A stretch of 64,000 bases of DNA from Paractinoplanes polyasparticus (GTDB lineage: Bacteria; Actinomycetota; Actinomycetes; Mycobacteriales; Micromonosporaceae). The notes under the pieces were generated by a model that ran no database searches, was not told the DNA's origin, and saw only the letters and a list, made by a program, of their open reading frames with translations. Position numbers and translations under genes: made by a program. The DNA lies in assembly GCF_019710575.1 (NCBI RefSeq), contig NZ_JAHWFK010000013.1, positions 310,001 through 374,000 on the forward strand. The letters are read 5' to 3'. This document shows positions 53,514 to 62,013 of this stretch, piece by piece (within the stretch, counting starts at the first letter, position 1; each line of letters opens with the position of its first letter).

Positions 53514-53796
53514 GGCTCAGGATCGTCGTCCCGCCGGCGATCAGCAGTGCGCCCAGCGCGATCAGCATGACGGGACTCCGGCCCGGCCGGTACGGCTGCG
53601 GGTAGCCCGCGCCCCAGCAGAAGACCTCGCCCGACTCGGTCAGCGCGCAGGTGCTGTCGCCGTCGGCCACCAGTTGAACGACCTTCTGGCCGAGGCCCAC
53701 CTCGACGAGCCCGTCATCGGCCCGGGCCGGCGCGGCCACCAGGACCGACGTCACCACGACGGCCAAGATCGCCATTACCCGTCGCATGATCGCCAT
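53455..53796 (-). CDS. Small membrane protein with one RCC1-like repeat
   Basis: The 113-residue product has a signal peptide (residues 1 to about 26), one RCC1-type repeat (QLVADGDSTCALTESGEVFC then WG) and a transmembrane helix (about 77-95). Full RCC1 propellers need about seven repeats, so this is an isolated unit. ATG 53796 has CATAAT six bases before, a likely leaderless promoter; ATG 53787 and 53775 are alternatives. It overlaps the hydrolase gene by 59 bases. Function is unknown. Confidence 0.7.
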   Translation of the reverse strand: MAIMRRVMAILAVVVTSVLVAAPARADDGLVEVGLGQKVVQLVADGDSTCALTESGEVFCWGAGYPQPYRPGRSPVMLIALGALLIAGGTTILSLSRRSPPRAPRPEDPPPPA

Positions 53797-53895
53797 GCAA
53801 GCATTATGGGCGTTTTATACGCTTTCGGGTCTTCGACACGCGCCCGCACCGGGCCGGAGGCTCTGCTGATTCTCAGCGCTTTCGGTGAGCGCGAG

Positions 53896-53914
53896 TCACA
53901 GCTGGTACACAGGG
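53896..53914 (+). promoter_or_regulatory. Direct-repeat box A (OmpR-type operator) before the response regulator
   Basis: TCACAG-CTGGT-ACACAGGG: two CACAG half sites with an 11-bp period. It is 45 bases before the response regulator ATG. TAGCGT (53932-53937), a possible -10, starts 20 bases after the second half site. The same box occurs before the GT39 and the GT2 genes. Confidence 0.75.
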
Positions 53915-53956
53915 ACGGGAAAGCAAGCGCATAGCGTTGCCCGCGACAGTTGGGGC

Positions 53957-54694
53957 ATGACGATGGCGAACTCAGACTCCGGCGCCGACCTCCGCCGGCC
54001 CGACGGGGGTCCCGTCCGGGTCCTCGTGGTCGACGACGAGCCGACGCTGGCCGAGCTGCTCTCGATGGCTTTGCGCTACGAGGGCTGGGACGTCAAGAGC
54101 GCGGGCGACGGGCAGACCGCCGTGCGCACCGCCCGCGACTTCCGCCCGGACGCCGTCGTCCTCGACATGATGCTGCCCGACATCGACGGTCTCGAGGTGC
54201 TGCGCCGGCTGCGCGGCGAGACGCCCGAGGTGCCGGTGCTCTTCCTGACGGCCAAGGACTCGGTGGAAGACCGGGTCACCGGCCTGACCGCCGGCGGCGA
54301 CGACTACGTCACCAAGCCGTTCAGCCTGGAGGAGGTGGTGGCCCGGCTGCGCGGCCTGATGCGCCGGATGGGCCACTCCCCCCTTCGCACCGACTCGGAG
54401 CTGATCGTCGGCGACCTCACCCTCGACGAGGACAGCCACGAGGTGCGCCGCGGCGGCGACCTGGTCACCCTCACCGCCACCGAGTTCGAGCTGCTGCGCT
54501 ATCTGATGCGCAACCCGCGCCGGGTGCTGAGCAAGAGCCAGATCCTCGACCGGGTCTGGAACTACGACTTCGGCGGCCAGGCCAACGTGGTCGAGCTGTA
54601 CATCTCGTACCTGCGGAAGAAGATCGACGCGGGCCGCTCGCCGATGATCCACACAATGCGCGGAGCCGGCTATGTCCTCAAGCCCGCGGACTGA
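53957..54694 (+). CDS. OmpR/PhoB-family response regulator
   Basis: The 245-residue product has a receiver with D26/D27 and phospho-acceptor D70 (VVLDMMLPDIDG), K in YVTKPFSLEEV, and a winged-helix domain (TATEFELLRYLM, VVELYISYLRKKID). ATG 53957 is the start. Its gene overlaps the histidine kinase gene by 23 bases. It carries a direct-repeat box upstream (box A) which fits the 11-bp half-site spacing of OmpR-type regulators, suggesting autoregulation. Confidence 0.95.
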   Translation: MTMANSDSGADLRRPDGGPVRVLVVDDEPTLAELLSMALRYEGWDVKSAGDGQTAVRTARDFRPDAVVLDMMLPDIDGLEVLRRLRGETPEVPVLFLTAKDSVEDRVTGLTAGGDDYVTKPFSLEEVVARLRGLMRRMGHSPLRTDSELIVGDLTLDEDSHEVRRGGDLVTLTATEFELLRYLMRNPRRVLSKSQILDRVWNYDFGGQANVVELYISYLRKKIDAGRSPMIHTMRGAGYVLKPAD

Positions 54695-56219
54695 GAAGCA
54701 CCCGGCCCGCTGGCGCAGTCCGGCCGGCTGGCCGCTGCGGACCCGGATCGTGGCGATCATCATCGTCCTGCTCACGGTCCTCGGGCTCGCGGTCGGCGGC
54801 ACGGCCTACTTCTTCCTGCGCAACACGCTCTACACGCAGCTCGACGCCAAGCTCGACCAGACCGGCAACCCGTTCCACAACCGCGGCAACGGTGGCCCGC
54901 CACCGTCCTTCGACCGCGACAAGCCGTTCGGCGGCGCGGAACAGGGCTCGATCATCGTCACCTACTCCGACCCGGCCGACGTGCACGGCGGCCTGATCGT
55001 CACGATCGAGGACGACGGCTACGCCGAGATCGCGTACGAGGAGCTCAGCACCACCGCCACAGCCGAGCTCACCGCCATCCCGGCCGACGGCGCCAAGAAC
55101 GACATCACCCTCGACGGCTACGGCTCGTTCCGGGTCGTCGCGCTGACCACGTCCAGCGGCGACATCCGGGTCGTGGCGCTGTCGCTCAAGAACACCAACT
55201 TCACCCTGCTGCGCGTCGCGCTGGTCACCGGGGGCGCCGTGCTCATCGCGCTCGGGATCGCCGGCTGGGCCGGTGCGCTGATCGTCCGTCGTACGCTGGC
55301 CCCGCTGGACCGGGTGGCCGCCACCGCGACCAAGGTCTCCGAGCTGCGGCTCGACCGCGGCGAGGTGCGGCTGGCCCAGCGCGTGCCCGAGCGCGACACC
55401 GACCCGCGCACCGAGGTGGGCCAGGTCGGCGTCGCGCTCAACCGGATGCTCGACCACGTCGGCAACGCGCTCGAGGCCCGGCACGCCAGCGAGATGCAGG
55501 TGCGCCAGTTCGTCGCCGACGCCAGCCACGAGCTCCGCACGCCCTTGGCCGCCATTCGCGGGTACGCCGAACTCAGCCGCCGCAGCCGGGCCCCGATCCC
55601 CGACGAGATCGCCCACGTGCTCGGCCGCGTCGAGTCCGAGGCCCGACGGATGACCGGGCTCGTCGAGGACCTGCTGCTGCTGGCCCGCCTCGACGCCGGC
55701 CGGCCGCTCGCGCACGACCCGGTCGACCTCAGCATGCTGGTCGTCGACACGGTCAGCGACGCGCACGCCACCGGCCCCCGCCACTACTGGCAGCTCGACC
55801 TGCCCGAGGAACCGGTCATCGTGATCGGCGACGGCGCCCGGCTGCACCAGGTGCTGGCGAACCTGCTGGCCAACGCGCGCACGCACACCCCCGAGGGCAC
55901 GACGGTCACGGTCGGGGTCGCCTCGACCGGCGGCGCGGCCGTGCTGCGGGTCACCGACGCCGGGCCGGGAATCCCCGCCGAGCTGCAACCGCACATCTTC
56001 GAGCGTTTCGCCCGCGGCGACAGCTCGCGATCCCGGGCCGCCGGCAGCACCGGGCTGGGCCTGTCGATCGTGCACGCGGTGGTCACCGCGCACGGCGGAC
56101 GCGTCTCGGTCGAGAGCCGGCCCGGCCGTACGACCTTCACCGTCGAGCTGCCGTCGGGTCCCTCCACCGGTGTCCCACCAGCTGAGCAGTTCGCGCAAAT
56201 CGCTCCGCCGCCGAACTGA
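54672..56219 (+). CDS. Sensor histidine kinase partner
   Basis: The 515-residue product has TM1 (about 24-46), an extracellular sensor (50-175), TM2 (about 180-205), a HAMP region and HisKA with H286 in VADASHELRTPLAAIRGYAE. The ATPase domain has NLLANARTHTPEG, DAGPGIP and GSTGLGLSIVHAVV. The sensor domain has no known name. It overlaps the regulator gene by 23 bases, so they form a pair. Transcription likely starts from the promoter near box A. Confidence 0.95.
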   Translation: MSSSPRTEKHPARWRSPAGWPLRTRIVAIIIVLLTVLGLAVGGTAYFFLRNTLYTQLDAKLDQTGNPFHNRGNGGPPPSFDRDKPFGGAEQGSIIVTYSDPADVHGGLIVTIEDDGYAEIAYEELSTTATAELTAIPADGAKNDITLDGYGSFRVVALTTSSGDIRVVALSLKNTNFTLLRVALVTGGAVLIALGIAGWAGALIVRRTLAPLDRVAATATKVSELRLDRGEVRLAQRVPERDTDPRTEVGQVGVALNRMLDHVGNALEARHASEMQVRQFVADASHELRTPLAAIRGYAELSRRSRAPIPDEIAHVLGRVESEARRMTGLVEDLLLLARLDAGRPLAHDPVDLSMLVVDTVSDAHATGPRHYWQLDLPEEPVIVIGDGARLHQVLANLLANARTHTPEGTTVTVGVASTGGAAVLRVTDAGPGIPAELQPHIFERFARGDSSRSRAAGSTGLGLSIVHAVVTAHGGRVSVESRPGRTTFTVELPSGPSTGVPPAEQFAQIAPPPN

Positions 56220-56224
56220 GGCGC

Positions 56225-56230
56225 TATGCT
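56225..56230 (+). promoter_or_regulatory. -10 candidate TATGCT for the DAHP synthase leader
   Basis: TATGCT is seven bases before the leader peptide ATG at 56238, so the leader peptide could be translated from a leaderless end. No good -35 is seen. It begins in the gap six bases after the kinase stop. Confidence 0.45.
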
Positions 56231-56237
56231 GGCCGAC

Positions 56238-56300
56238 ATGTCTCGCTGGTATTCGTGGTTTAGTGGGCCGGCTCCCGCCGGTGCCTCAGCCATGACCTGA
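56238..56300 (+). CDS. Aromatic-rich leader peptide of the DAHP synthase gene
   Basis: This 20-codon ORF (ATG 56238, TGA 56298-56300) has MSRWYSWFSG at its start, with two Trp, one Tyr and one Phe within five codons. This is the pattern of an attenuation leader sensing aromatic aminoacyl-tRNA. It is followed by a self-complementary pair and then a T-tailed terminator, and then by the DAHP synthase, the entry enzyme of aromatic amino acid synthesis. The order fits classical trp-type attenuation. Confidence 0.85.
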   Translation: MSRWYSWFSGPAPAGASAMT

Positions 56301-56351
56301 GACACCCCGCCAGAGCCGGCCCGGGCAGCGACATGATGTCGCTGCCTTTTT
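56265..56351 (+). promoter_or_regulatory. Attenuator with Rho-independent terminator
   Basis: GGGCCGGCT (56265-56273, inside the leader ORF) pairs exactly with AGCCGGCCC (56314-56322). Next, GGCAGCGACA (56324-56333) and TGTCGCTGCC (56337-56346) form a 10-bp stem with loop TGA, followed by TTTTT. The order leader-1:2-3:4 is that of an amino-acid attenuator. When the ribosome pauses at the Trp/Tyr/Phe codons, the upstream pair is affected and termination may be prevented; the exact alternative pairing (2:3) is not certain. Confidence 0.8.
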
Positions 56352-56403
56352 GTTTGCCGCCGGCTCTCACCGTGGGCGCCGGCGTCAGGAGTGGAGACCC
56401 ACC

Positions 56404-57474
56404 GTGACTGCCCCCGAGGTCCAGCGCGTCCGCGACCAGCGCATCGAGAAAGTCGTGCCGCTGATGAGCCCGGCCCTGCTGCACCACGAGCTGCCGCTGA
56501 CCAGCGAGTTGCACGACACCGTGCTCGACGGCCGGCGCCAGGTCGAAGACGTGCTCAACCACCGAGATCCGCGGCTGCTGGTCGTCGTCGGACCGTGCTC
56601 GGTGCACGACCCGGCCGCCGCCGGCGAGTACGCCTCGCTGCTGTCGTCCGCCGCCGAGCGCTTCGCGGACGACCTGCTGATCGTGATGCGGGTGTACTTC
56701 GAGAAGCCGCGCTCCACCGTCGGCTGGAAGGGCCTGATCAACGACCCCGCGCTGGACGGCACCGGCGACGTCGGCGCCGGCCTGCGCATCGCCCGCAAGC
56801 TGCTGCTCGAGATCGTCGGTCGTGGCCTGCCGACCGCCGTCGAGTTCCTCGACCCGATCACCCCGCAGTACATCGCGGACACCGTGGCCTGGGGTGCGAT
56901 CGGCGCCCGGACGGTCGAGTCGCAGGTCCACCGGCAGCTCGCGTCCGGCCTCTCGATGCCGATCGGCATGAAGAACCGCCCCGACGGCAGCATCGCCACC
57001 GCCATCGACGCCATCCAGGCGGCCGAGGTGCCGCATGTCTTCCCCGGCATCGACTACTCGGGCACCCCGGCGATCCTGCACACTGCCGGCAACCCCGACA
57101 CCCACCTGGTGCTGCGCGGAGGCGGCGGCCGGCCCAACTACAGCGCGGCCGACGTGGCCGGCGCGCTCGACCTGCTGCGCCAGGCCGGCCTGCCGGAGCG
57201 GCTCGTGATCGACTGCTCGCACGGCAACAGCGGCAAGGACCACCTGCGCCAGCCCGTGGTCGCCGATGACGTCGCGGGCCAGATGGAAGCCGGTCAGCGT
57301 GGCATCAGCGGCGTCATGCTCGAGAGTTTCCTCGTGCCCGGACGGCAGAACCTGGGCGGCGAGCTCACGTACGGGCAGTCCGTGACCGACGCCTGCATGG
57401 GCTGGGACCCGACCGTCGAGGTGCTGGAGCGGCTTGCGACTGCCTCGGCCAAGAGGCGCGCACTGCTCAGCTGA
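56404..57474 (+). CDS. aroG: 3-deoxy-7-phosphoheptulonate (DAHP) synthase, class I
   Basis: DAHP synthase joins phosphoenolpyruvate and erythrose 4-phosphate, the first step of the shikimate pathway. The 356-residue product is the type Ialpha (AroFGH) enzyme: LLVVVGPCSVHDPAAA, RVYFEKPRSTVGWKGLI, KNRPDG and IDCSHGNSGKDH. GTG 56404 follows GGAGTGGAG. Length is as expected. Attenuation by aromatic amino acids is shown by the leader peptide and terminator ahead. It lies between a two-component system and glycosyltransferase genes with no apparent biochemical link. Confidence 0.96.
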   Translation: MTAPEVQRVRDQRIEKVVPLMSPALLHHELPLTSELHDTVLDGRRQVEDVLNHRDPRLLVVVGPCSVHDPAAAGEYASLLSSAAERFADDLLIVMRVYFEKPRSTVGWKGLINDPALDGTGDVGAGLRIARKLLLEIVGRGLPTAVEFLDPITPQYIADTVAWGAIGARTVESQVHRQLASGLSMPIGMKNRPDGSIATAIDAIQAAEVPHVFPGIDYSGTPAILHTAGNPDTHLVLRGGGGRPNYSAADVAGALDLLRQAGLPERLVIDCSHGNSGKDHLRQPVVADDVAGQMEAGQRGISGVMLESFLVPGRQNLGGELTYGQSVTDACMGWDPTVEVLERLATASAKRRALLS

Positions 57475-57502
57475 GCCGGATCCCTTTGACTGGCCCCGGG
57501 AT

Positions 57503-57521
57503 TCACAGCCGGGGCACAGGG
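57503..57521 (+). promoter_or_regulatory. Direct-repeat box B before the GT39 gene
   Basis: TCACAG-CCGGG-GCACAGGG: the same pattern and spacing as box A. It is 75-93 bases before the GT39 ATG at 57596. Confidence 0.75.
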
Positions 57522-57595
57522 TCGGCATAACGGCGGGACAGGGCCGGCGTCGAGTCTTGTCGAGATAAAGGTCCGCTTTTCTGTGGAGAGCCTCG

Positions 57596-59650
57596 ATGAC
57601 GACGACGTTGCCCGTCCCGCCGCCGGTCGCGCCCGACCGGCCGGTGCCCCCGCCGGCCCGGCGCGCGGCCGATCCCGCCTGGGCCCGCCCCGCGCTGCTG
57701 GCATTGCTGCTGGTCACCGGCGTGCTCTACATCTGGGGCCTGAACCGGAACGGCTGGGCCAACGCCTTCTACTCGGCCGCCGTGCAGGCCGGTTCGGAGA
57801 GCTGGAAGGCGTTCTTCTTCGGCTCGTCCGACGCCGCCAACTCGATCACGGTGGACAAGACGCCGGCCGCGCTGTGGGTGATGGCGCTGTCGGCCCGGGT
57901 CTTCGGGGTCAACGCCTGGAGCATCCTGGTGCCGCAGGCGCTGATGGGCGTGGCCAGTGTGGGCGTGCTCTTCGCCACGGTGCGCCGCTGGTACGGCCCG
58001 GTCGCCGGACTGATCGCGGGCGCGGTCCTCGCGCTGACCCCGATCGCCGTGCTGATGTTCCGGTTCAACAACCCGGACGCCTTGCTCGTGCTGCTCATGG
58101 TGGCGGGCGCCTACGCGACCGTACGGGCCGTCGAGAACGGCTCGACCAAGTGGATCATGTTGGCCGGCGCCTTCGTCGGCTTCGGCTTCCTGGCCAAGAT
58201 GCTGCAGGCCCTGCTCGTGGTGCCGGCGTTCGCGCTGGCCTACCTGATCGCGGGGCCACCCAAGCTGGGCAAGCGCATCGGGCAGCTGCTGCTCTCGGGC
58301 GTCGCGCTCGTTGTCTCGGCCGGCTGGTACATCGCGATCGTCGAACTGGTGCCCGCCTCGATGCGGCCCTACATCGGCGGCTCGCAGAACAACAGCCTCC
58401 TCGAGCTCACGCTGGGCTACAACGGACTGGGCCGGCTCAACGGCGACGAGACCGGCAGCGTCGGCGGGGGCGGCGGCATGGCCGGCGGCGGGATGTGGGG
58501 CTCGACCGGGCTGACCCGCATGTTCGACTCCTCGCAGGGTGGCCAGATCTCATGGTTGCTGCCGGCAGCGCTGATCCTGCTGGTGGCCGGGCTGGTCGTC
58601 ACGGCCCGGCGGGCGCGAACGGACCGGCAGCGGGCCGGGCTCGTGCTGTGGGGTGGCTGGCTGCTGATCACCGGCCTGGTGTTCAGCTTCATGCAGGGCA
58701 TCTTCCACGCGTACTACACCGTTGCCCTGGCCCCGGCGATCGGCGCCGTGGTCGGCATGGGGGCGGCACTGCTCTGGCGCAGCCGTTTCCTGGGCCGGGT
58801 GACGCTGGCGGTGGCCGTGGCGGTTACCGCATGGTGGTCGTATCACCTGCTCACGCGTAGTGCCGACTTCCTGCCGTGGCTGCGGTGGGTGGTGCTCATC
58901 GGCGGGCTGGTTGGCGCGGCGGCGCTGCTGGGCACCCTTCGCCTGCCGGCTCGGCTCGCCGCGCTGGCGGCGGGGATCTCGCTGGCCGCGGTGCTTGCGG
59001 GTCCCACCGCGTACGCGGTGCAGACCGCGTCGGAGGCGCACACGGGCTCCATCCCCTCGGCCGGCCCGGCGGTGTCGGGCGGCTTCGGCGGCGGGCCCGG
59101 CCGCGGTGGTCGCGGTGGCTTCCCCGGGGGCGGTCAGGGCGGCTTCCCGGGCGGCTTCCAGGGTGGCTTCCCGGGCGGCTTCCCCGGCGGCGCCCAGAAC
59201 GGCACCGGTGGTACGCAGGGCGGCGTGTTCGGCGGCCGCGGTAACGGCGGCGGGATGCGCGGTGGTGGCGGTCTGCTCGACGCCGCGACGGTCAGCGATG
59301 AGATGAAAGCCTTGCTGGAGTCGAACGCCGACCAGTACACCTGGGTGGCGGCCGCAGTCGGATCCCAGAGCGCGTCGGGCTACCAGCTGGCGACCGGCGA
59401 CCCGGTGATGGCGGTCGGCGGCTTCAACGGCAGCGACCCCTCCCCCACGCTGACCCAGTTCCAGCAGTACGTGGCCGAGGGCAAAATCCACTACTTCATC
59501 GGCGGCGGCGGTTTCGCCGGCGGCCGCAGCGACTCGGGCGGCAGCAGCGCCAGCGCCGAGATCGCGACCTGGGTCGCCGAGAACTTCACCGCCCAGACCG
59601 TAGGCACAACCACGGTCTACGACCTGACCCAGCAAACAGGAACCGCCTGA
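57596..59650 (+). CDS. GT39/ArnT-like membrane glycosyltransferase with Gly-rich extracellular domain
   Basis: The 684-residue product has about 11-13 transmembrane helices (35-490), NRNGWANAFYSAAVQAG and a KTP (VDKTPAALWVMA) region typical of the GT39/YkcB-like dolichol/polyprenyl-phosphate sugar transferases. The C-terminal part (about 495-684) is outside the membrane: a Gly-rich block with GGFPGG units, then a globular domain with YFIGGGGFAGG. Such enzymes use polyprenyl-phosphate sugars. ATG 57596 follows GGAG. Its partner would be the GT2-GtrA gene downstream. Box B and the neighbouring two-component system suggest stress-dependent control. Confidence 0.88.
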   Translation: MTTTLPVPPPVAPDRPVPPPARRAADPAWARPALLALLLVTGVLYIWGLNRNGWANAFYSAAVQAGSESWKAFFFGSSDAANSITVDKTPAALWVMALSARVFGVNAWSILVPQALMGVASVGVLFATVRRWYGPVAGLIAGAVLALTPIAVLMFRFNNPDALLVLLMVAGAYATVRAVENGSTKWIMLAGAFVGFGFLAKMLQALLVVPAFALAYLIAGPPKLGKRIGQLLLSGVALVVSAGWYIAIVELVPASMRPYIGGSQNNSLLELTLGYNGLGRLNGDETGSVGGGGGMAGGGMWGSTGLTRMFDSSQGGQISWLLPAALILLVAGLVVTARRARTDRQRAGLVLWGGWLLITGLVFSFMQGIFHAYYTVALAPAIGAVVGMGAALLWRSRFLGRVTLAVAVAVTAWWSYHLLTRSADFLPWLRWVVLIGGLVGAAALLGTLRLPARLAALAAGISLAAVLAGPTAYAVQTASEAHTGSIPSAGPAVSGGFGGGPGRGGRGGFPGGGQGGFPGGFQGGFPGGFPGGAQNGTGGTQGGVFGGRGNGGGMRGGGGLLDAATVSDEMKALLESNADQYTWVAAAVGSQSASGYQLATGDPVMAVGGFNGSDPSPTLTQFQQYVAEGKIHYFIGGGGFAGGRSDSGGSSASAEIATWVAENFTAQTVGTTTVYDLTQQTGTA
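59090..59270. repeat. Gly/Phe/Pro-rich coding repeats
   Basis: GGCTTCCC(C/G)GG(C/G)GG-type units encode several GGFPGG motifs within the GT39 extracellular tail. The run is entirely in frame. Confidence 0.75.
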
Positions 59651-59722
59651 CCACCACCCACAGCGCACCCCGGGATCCGGCCGCCTCATCGGTCGCACAC
59701 CACCCCCATGTGCATCACCCAA

Positions 59723-59754
59723 ATCGGCCGGCTTCCTTACGGGAGCCGGCCGAT
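59723..59754 (+). terminator. Hairpin terminator after the GT39 gene
   Basis: ATCGGCCGGCT (59723-59733) and AGCCGGCCGAT (59744-59754) form an 11-bp perfect stem with a 10-base loop, 72 bases past the GT39 stop. Little T-run follows. Confidence 0.7.
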
Positions 59755-59862
59755 CACTTCGCCCCGACCCACTTTCGCCCTCGGACACGCCACCCGAACC
59801 TCATGCCGCCGCAAACGCGCGTCCCCTCGCAGGTCGCGCCACACCTCCGCCGCCCGCCGGGT

Positions 59863-59881
59863 TCACAGGCGCGGCACAGGG
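59863..59881 (+). promoter_or_regulatory. Direct-repeat box C before the GT2-GtrA gene
   Basis: TCACAG-GCGCG-GCACAGGG: the third copy of the box. It is 43-61 bases before the ATG at 59924, as box A is to its gene. TTATCC near 59898 could serve as -10, about 20 bases after the box. Confidence 0.75.
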
Positions 59882-59923
59882 TGGTCACAAAGCGCGCTTA
59901 TCCGGCGAGATCACTGTTGCGGC

Positions 59924-61150
59924 ATGAGCCTTTCGACGCAGCCGGCGCACGCCGCGGCCCCGATCCGATTCGACTCCCCGGTGCTCGACGTGGTCGTTCC
60001 GGTCCACAACGAAGAGGTCGACCTCGAGCCGTGCGTGCGGCGCCTGCATGCGTACCTGAGCGCCTCGTTCCCCTACCGCTTCCGCATCACGATCGCGGAC
60101 AACGCGAGCACCGACTCGACGCCCGCGGTGGCCGGCCGGCTCGCGTACGACCTGCCCGAGGTGGCGTCGGTGCGCCTGACCGAGAAGGGCCGGGGCCGCG
60201 CCCTCAAGTACGTGTGGACCCAGTCCGACGCGACCGTGCTGGCCTACATGGACGTGGACCTGTCGACCGACCTGGGCGCGCTGCTCCCGTTGGTGGCGCC
60301 CCTGATCAGCGGCCACTCCGACCTGGCCATCGGATCCCGCCTGGCCCGCGGATCCCGGGTCGTCCGAGGTGCGAAGCGCGAGTTCATCTCACGCAGCTAC
60401 AACCTGATCCTGCGCGGCACCCTGGCCGCCCGCTTCACCGACGCCCAGTGCGGCTTCAAGGCGATCCGCTCGGACGTGGCGGCCCGCCTGCTGCCGATGG
60501 TGGAGGACACCGGCTGGTTCTTCGACACCGAGATGCTGGTGCTGGCCGAGCGGGCCGGACTGCGCATCCACGAGGTCCCGGTCGACTGGGTGGACGACCC
60601 CGACAGCCGGGTCGACATCGTCGCCACCGCCCTGGCCGACCTCAAGGGCATCGTGCGGCTGTTGCGCGCCTTCGGCTCGGGCAAGCTGCCGCTGGCCGCC
60701 CTGCGCGACCAGTTGGGCCGCGACCCGCTGCCCATGGCCGGAGTGCCCGCCGGCCTGACCGGCCAGCTGATCCGCTTTGCCGCCGTGGGTGTCGCCAGCA
60801 CCCTCGCTTACCTGGCTCTCTACGCGTCGCTGAGGCTGGGGCTCGGTCCACAATGGGCGAACTTCGTAGCCCTGCTGCTGACCGCGGTCGCCAACACCGC
60901 AGCCAACCGCCGTCTGACCTTCGGCGTACGAGGCAATGCCGGCGCCTGGCGTCACCAGACCCAGGGCCTGATCGTCTTCGGCGTGGGCCTCGCCCTGACC
61001 AGCGGAGCCCTGGCCATCCTGGACGCCCTGCACTCCGCCCCGGCCAAGCCGGTGGAACTGGCCGTCCTGGTGACAGCCAATCTGCTGGCCACGGCAGTCC
61101 GCTTCCTGCTGCTCCGCATCTGGGTCTTCCGCTCACGCCACCCGGCCTGA
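59924..61150 (+). CDS. GT2 glycosyltransferase fused to GtrA-like flippase domain
   Basis: The 408-residue product has a GT2 domain (about 18-250) with VVVPVHNEEVDLEPCV, ADNASTDST, DVDLSTD and QCGFKAIRSD, typical of polyprenyl-phosphate sugar synthases (Dpm1/YkcC type). A GtrA domain of four helices follows (about 280-405). The pair with GT39 upstream suggests that this enzyme makes the polyprenyl-P-sugar, flips it with GtrA and the GT39 enzyme uses it outside. ATG 59924 is the start. Box C suggests co-regulation with GT39. Confidence 0.9.
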   Translation: MSLSTQPAHAAAPIRFDSPVLDVVVPVHNEEVDLEPCVRRLHAYLSASFPYRFRITIADNASTDSTPAVAGRLAYDLPEVASVRLTEKGRGRALKYVWTQSDATVLAYMDVDLSTDLGALLPLVAPLISGHSDLAIGSRLARGSRVVRGAKREFISRSYNLILRGTLAARFTDAQCGFKAIRSDVAARLLPMVEDTGWFFDTEMLVLAERAGLRIHEVPVDWVDDPDSRVDIVATALADLKGIVRLLRAFGSGKLPLAALRDQLGRDPLPMAGVPAGLTGQLIRFAAVGVASTLAYLALYASLRLGLGPQWANFVALLLTAVANTAANRRLTFGVRGNAGAWRHQTQGLIVFGVGLALTSGALAILDALHSAPAKPVELAVLVTANLLATAVRFLLLRIWVFRSRHPA

Positions 61151-61510
61151 GCCGCACCATCGCGCCGCCGACGTCCACCACCTCGGCCGGGGGACTTGCC
61201 CTGACCTCGTGCACCGCGAAAAACCATCATCGCGTCGAACGTCCCAGATCGAGGCCCGGTTGCCGCCGAGGTCGCGCCCGCGACCGAGGGCATCCTCGGC
61301 ACCGGCCCTCAGGAAAGGCGGCGCCGCCACCCCGTCCGGCGCCGCCTTTCCGCCTTCCCACAAGCCATCCGGCCGCATCCGCGAATCAGCAACCCACAGC
61401 CGATACCACCCGGACCACGCGAACACGACGCCGCTGCCCTGGCCTTGCGGACGGCGAGGCCTGCGGCTGATCACGCCGGCCGGGCGGCGCGAAGTCTCAG
61501 CGGAGCGGCG
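61151..61510. other. 360-base intergenic region between convergent genes
   Basis: Between the GT2-GtrA and DUF3040 genes I see no gene. Two open frames on either strand here have no family similarity and look like chance. The only clear structure is the hairpin at 61312-61351. Confidence 0.6.
61312..61351. terminator. 14-bp hairpin in the convergent intergenic region
   Basis: GGAAAGGCGGCGCC (61312-61325) and GGCGCCGCCTTTCC (61338-61351) are exact complements with a 12-base loop. The position between convergent genes suits a bidirectional terminator. Confidence 0.8.
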
Positions 61511-61822
61511 TCACAGCTCCGGCGGGAGCTGGTCGGGGGTGATGCGGCGCGGGCGGCCGGGTGGGCGGCGGAGGAAGGCGGCCGTGATGACTACCGTGGC
61601 GAAGAAGGCGGCTGCGGCCGCTGCTATCCACCAGCCGAGGACGCCGAGGATCAGGGCGGCGATCCAGATGACGGTGGCGGTGAGGATCAGGGACAGAGAC
61701 GGGCGTCTGGGACGCGGGGGCTCCAGGCGGCCGCTGGTCATGCGGGCGCAGAACTCGGGGTCGTCACGGCGGAGCTGGCGCTCGAGCTGCGCCAGGCGTC
61801 GGCTGTCTTCCCTGCTCAACAT
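61511..61822 (-). CDS. DUF3040 membrane protein
   Basis: The 103-residue product has the DUF3040 start MLSREDSRRLAQLERQLRRD with DPEFCARM and two transmembrane helices (about 43-65 and 66-85, LILTATVIWIAALILGVLGW). DUF3040 proteins are small actinobacterial membrane proteins of unknown function. ATG 61822 is used. It is monocistronic. Confidence 0.88.
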   Translation of the reverse strand: MLSREDSRRLAQLERQLRRDDPEFCARMTSGRLEPPRPRRPSLSLILTATVIWIAALILGVLGWWIAAAAAAFFATVVITAAFLRRPPGRPRRITPDQLPPEL

Positions 61823-62013
61823 GTCGCCACCTCTGGTCGGGCCGCGGCCACACTCAATCGGACGACACGCCTCCGATCAATGCCATTGTTACTCACACGT
61901 TGCCTTCCGGATACCACCAGAATTCCGGGCCGCCCACTGGACGGGACAAATCCGCCCGGACGTCCCCGACCAGCACCGCCCGATCCCACCAGATGGACCG
62001 GGGAGCGGCGCGG

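Noticed and set aside
61133..61474. 113-codon leftward frame in the 360-base gap
   Set aside because: It contains the hairpin, has no ribosome site and no recognisable family.
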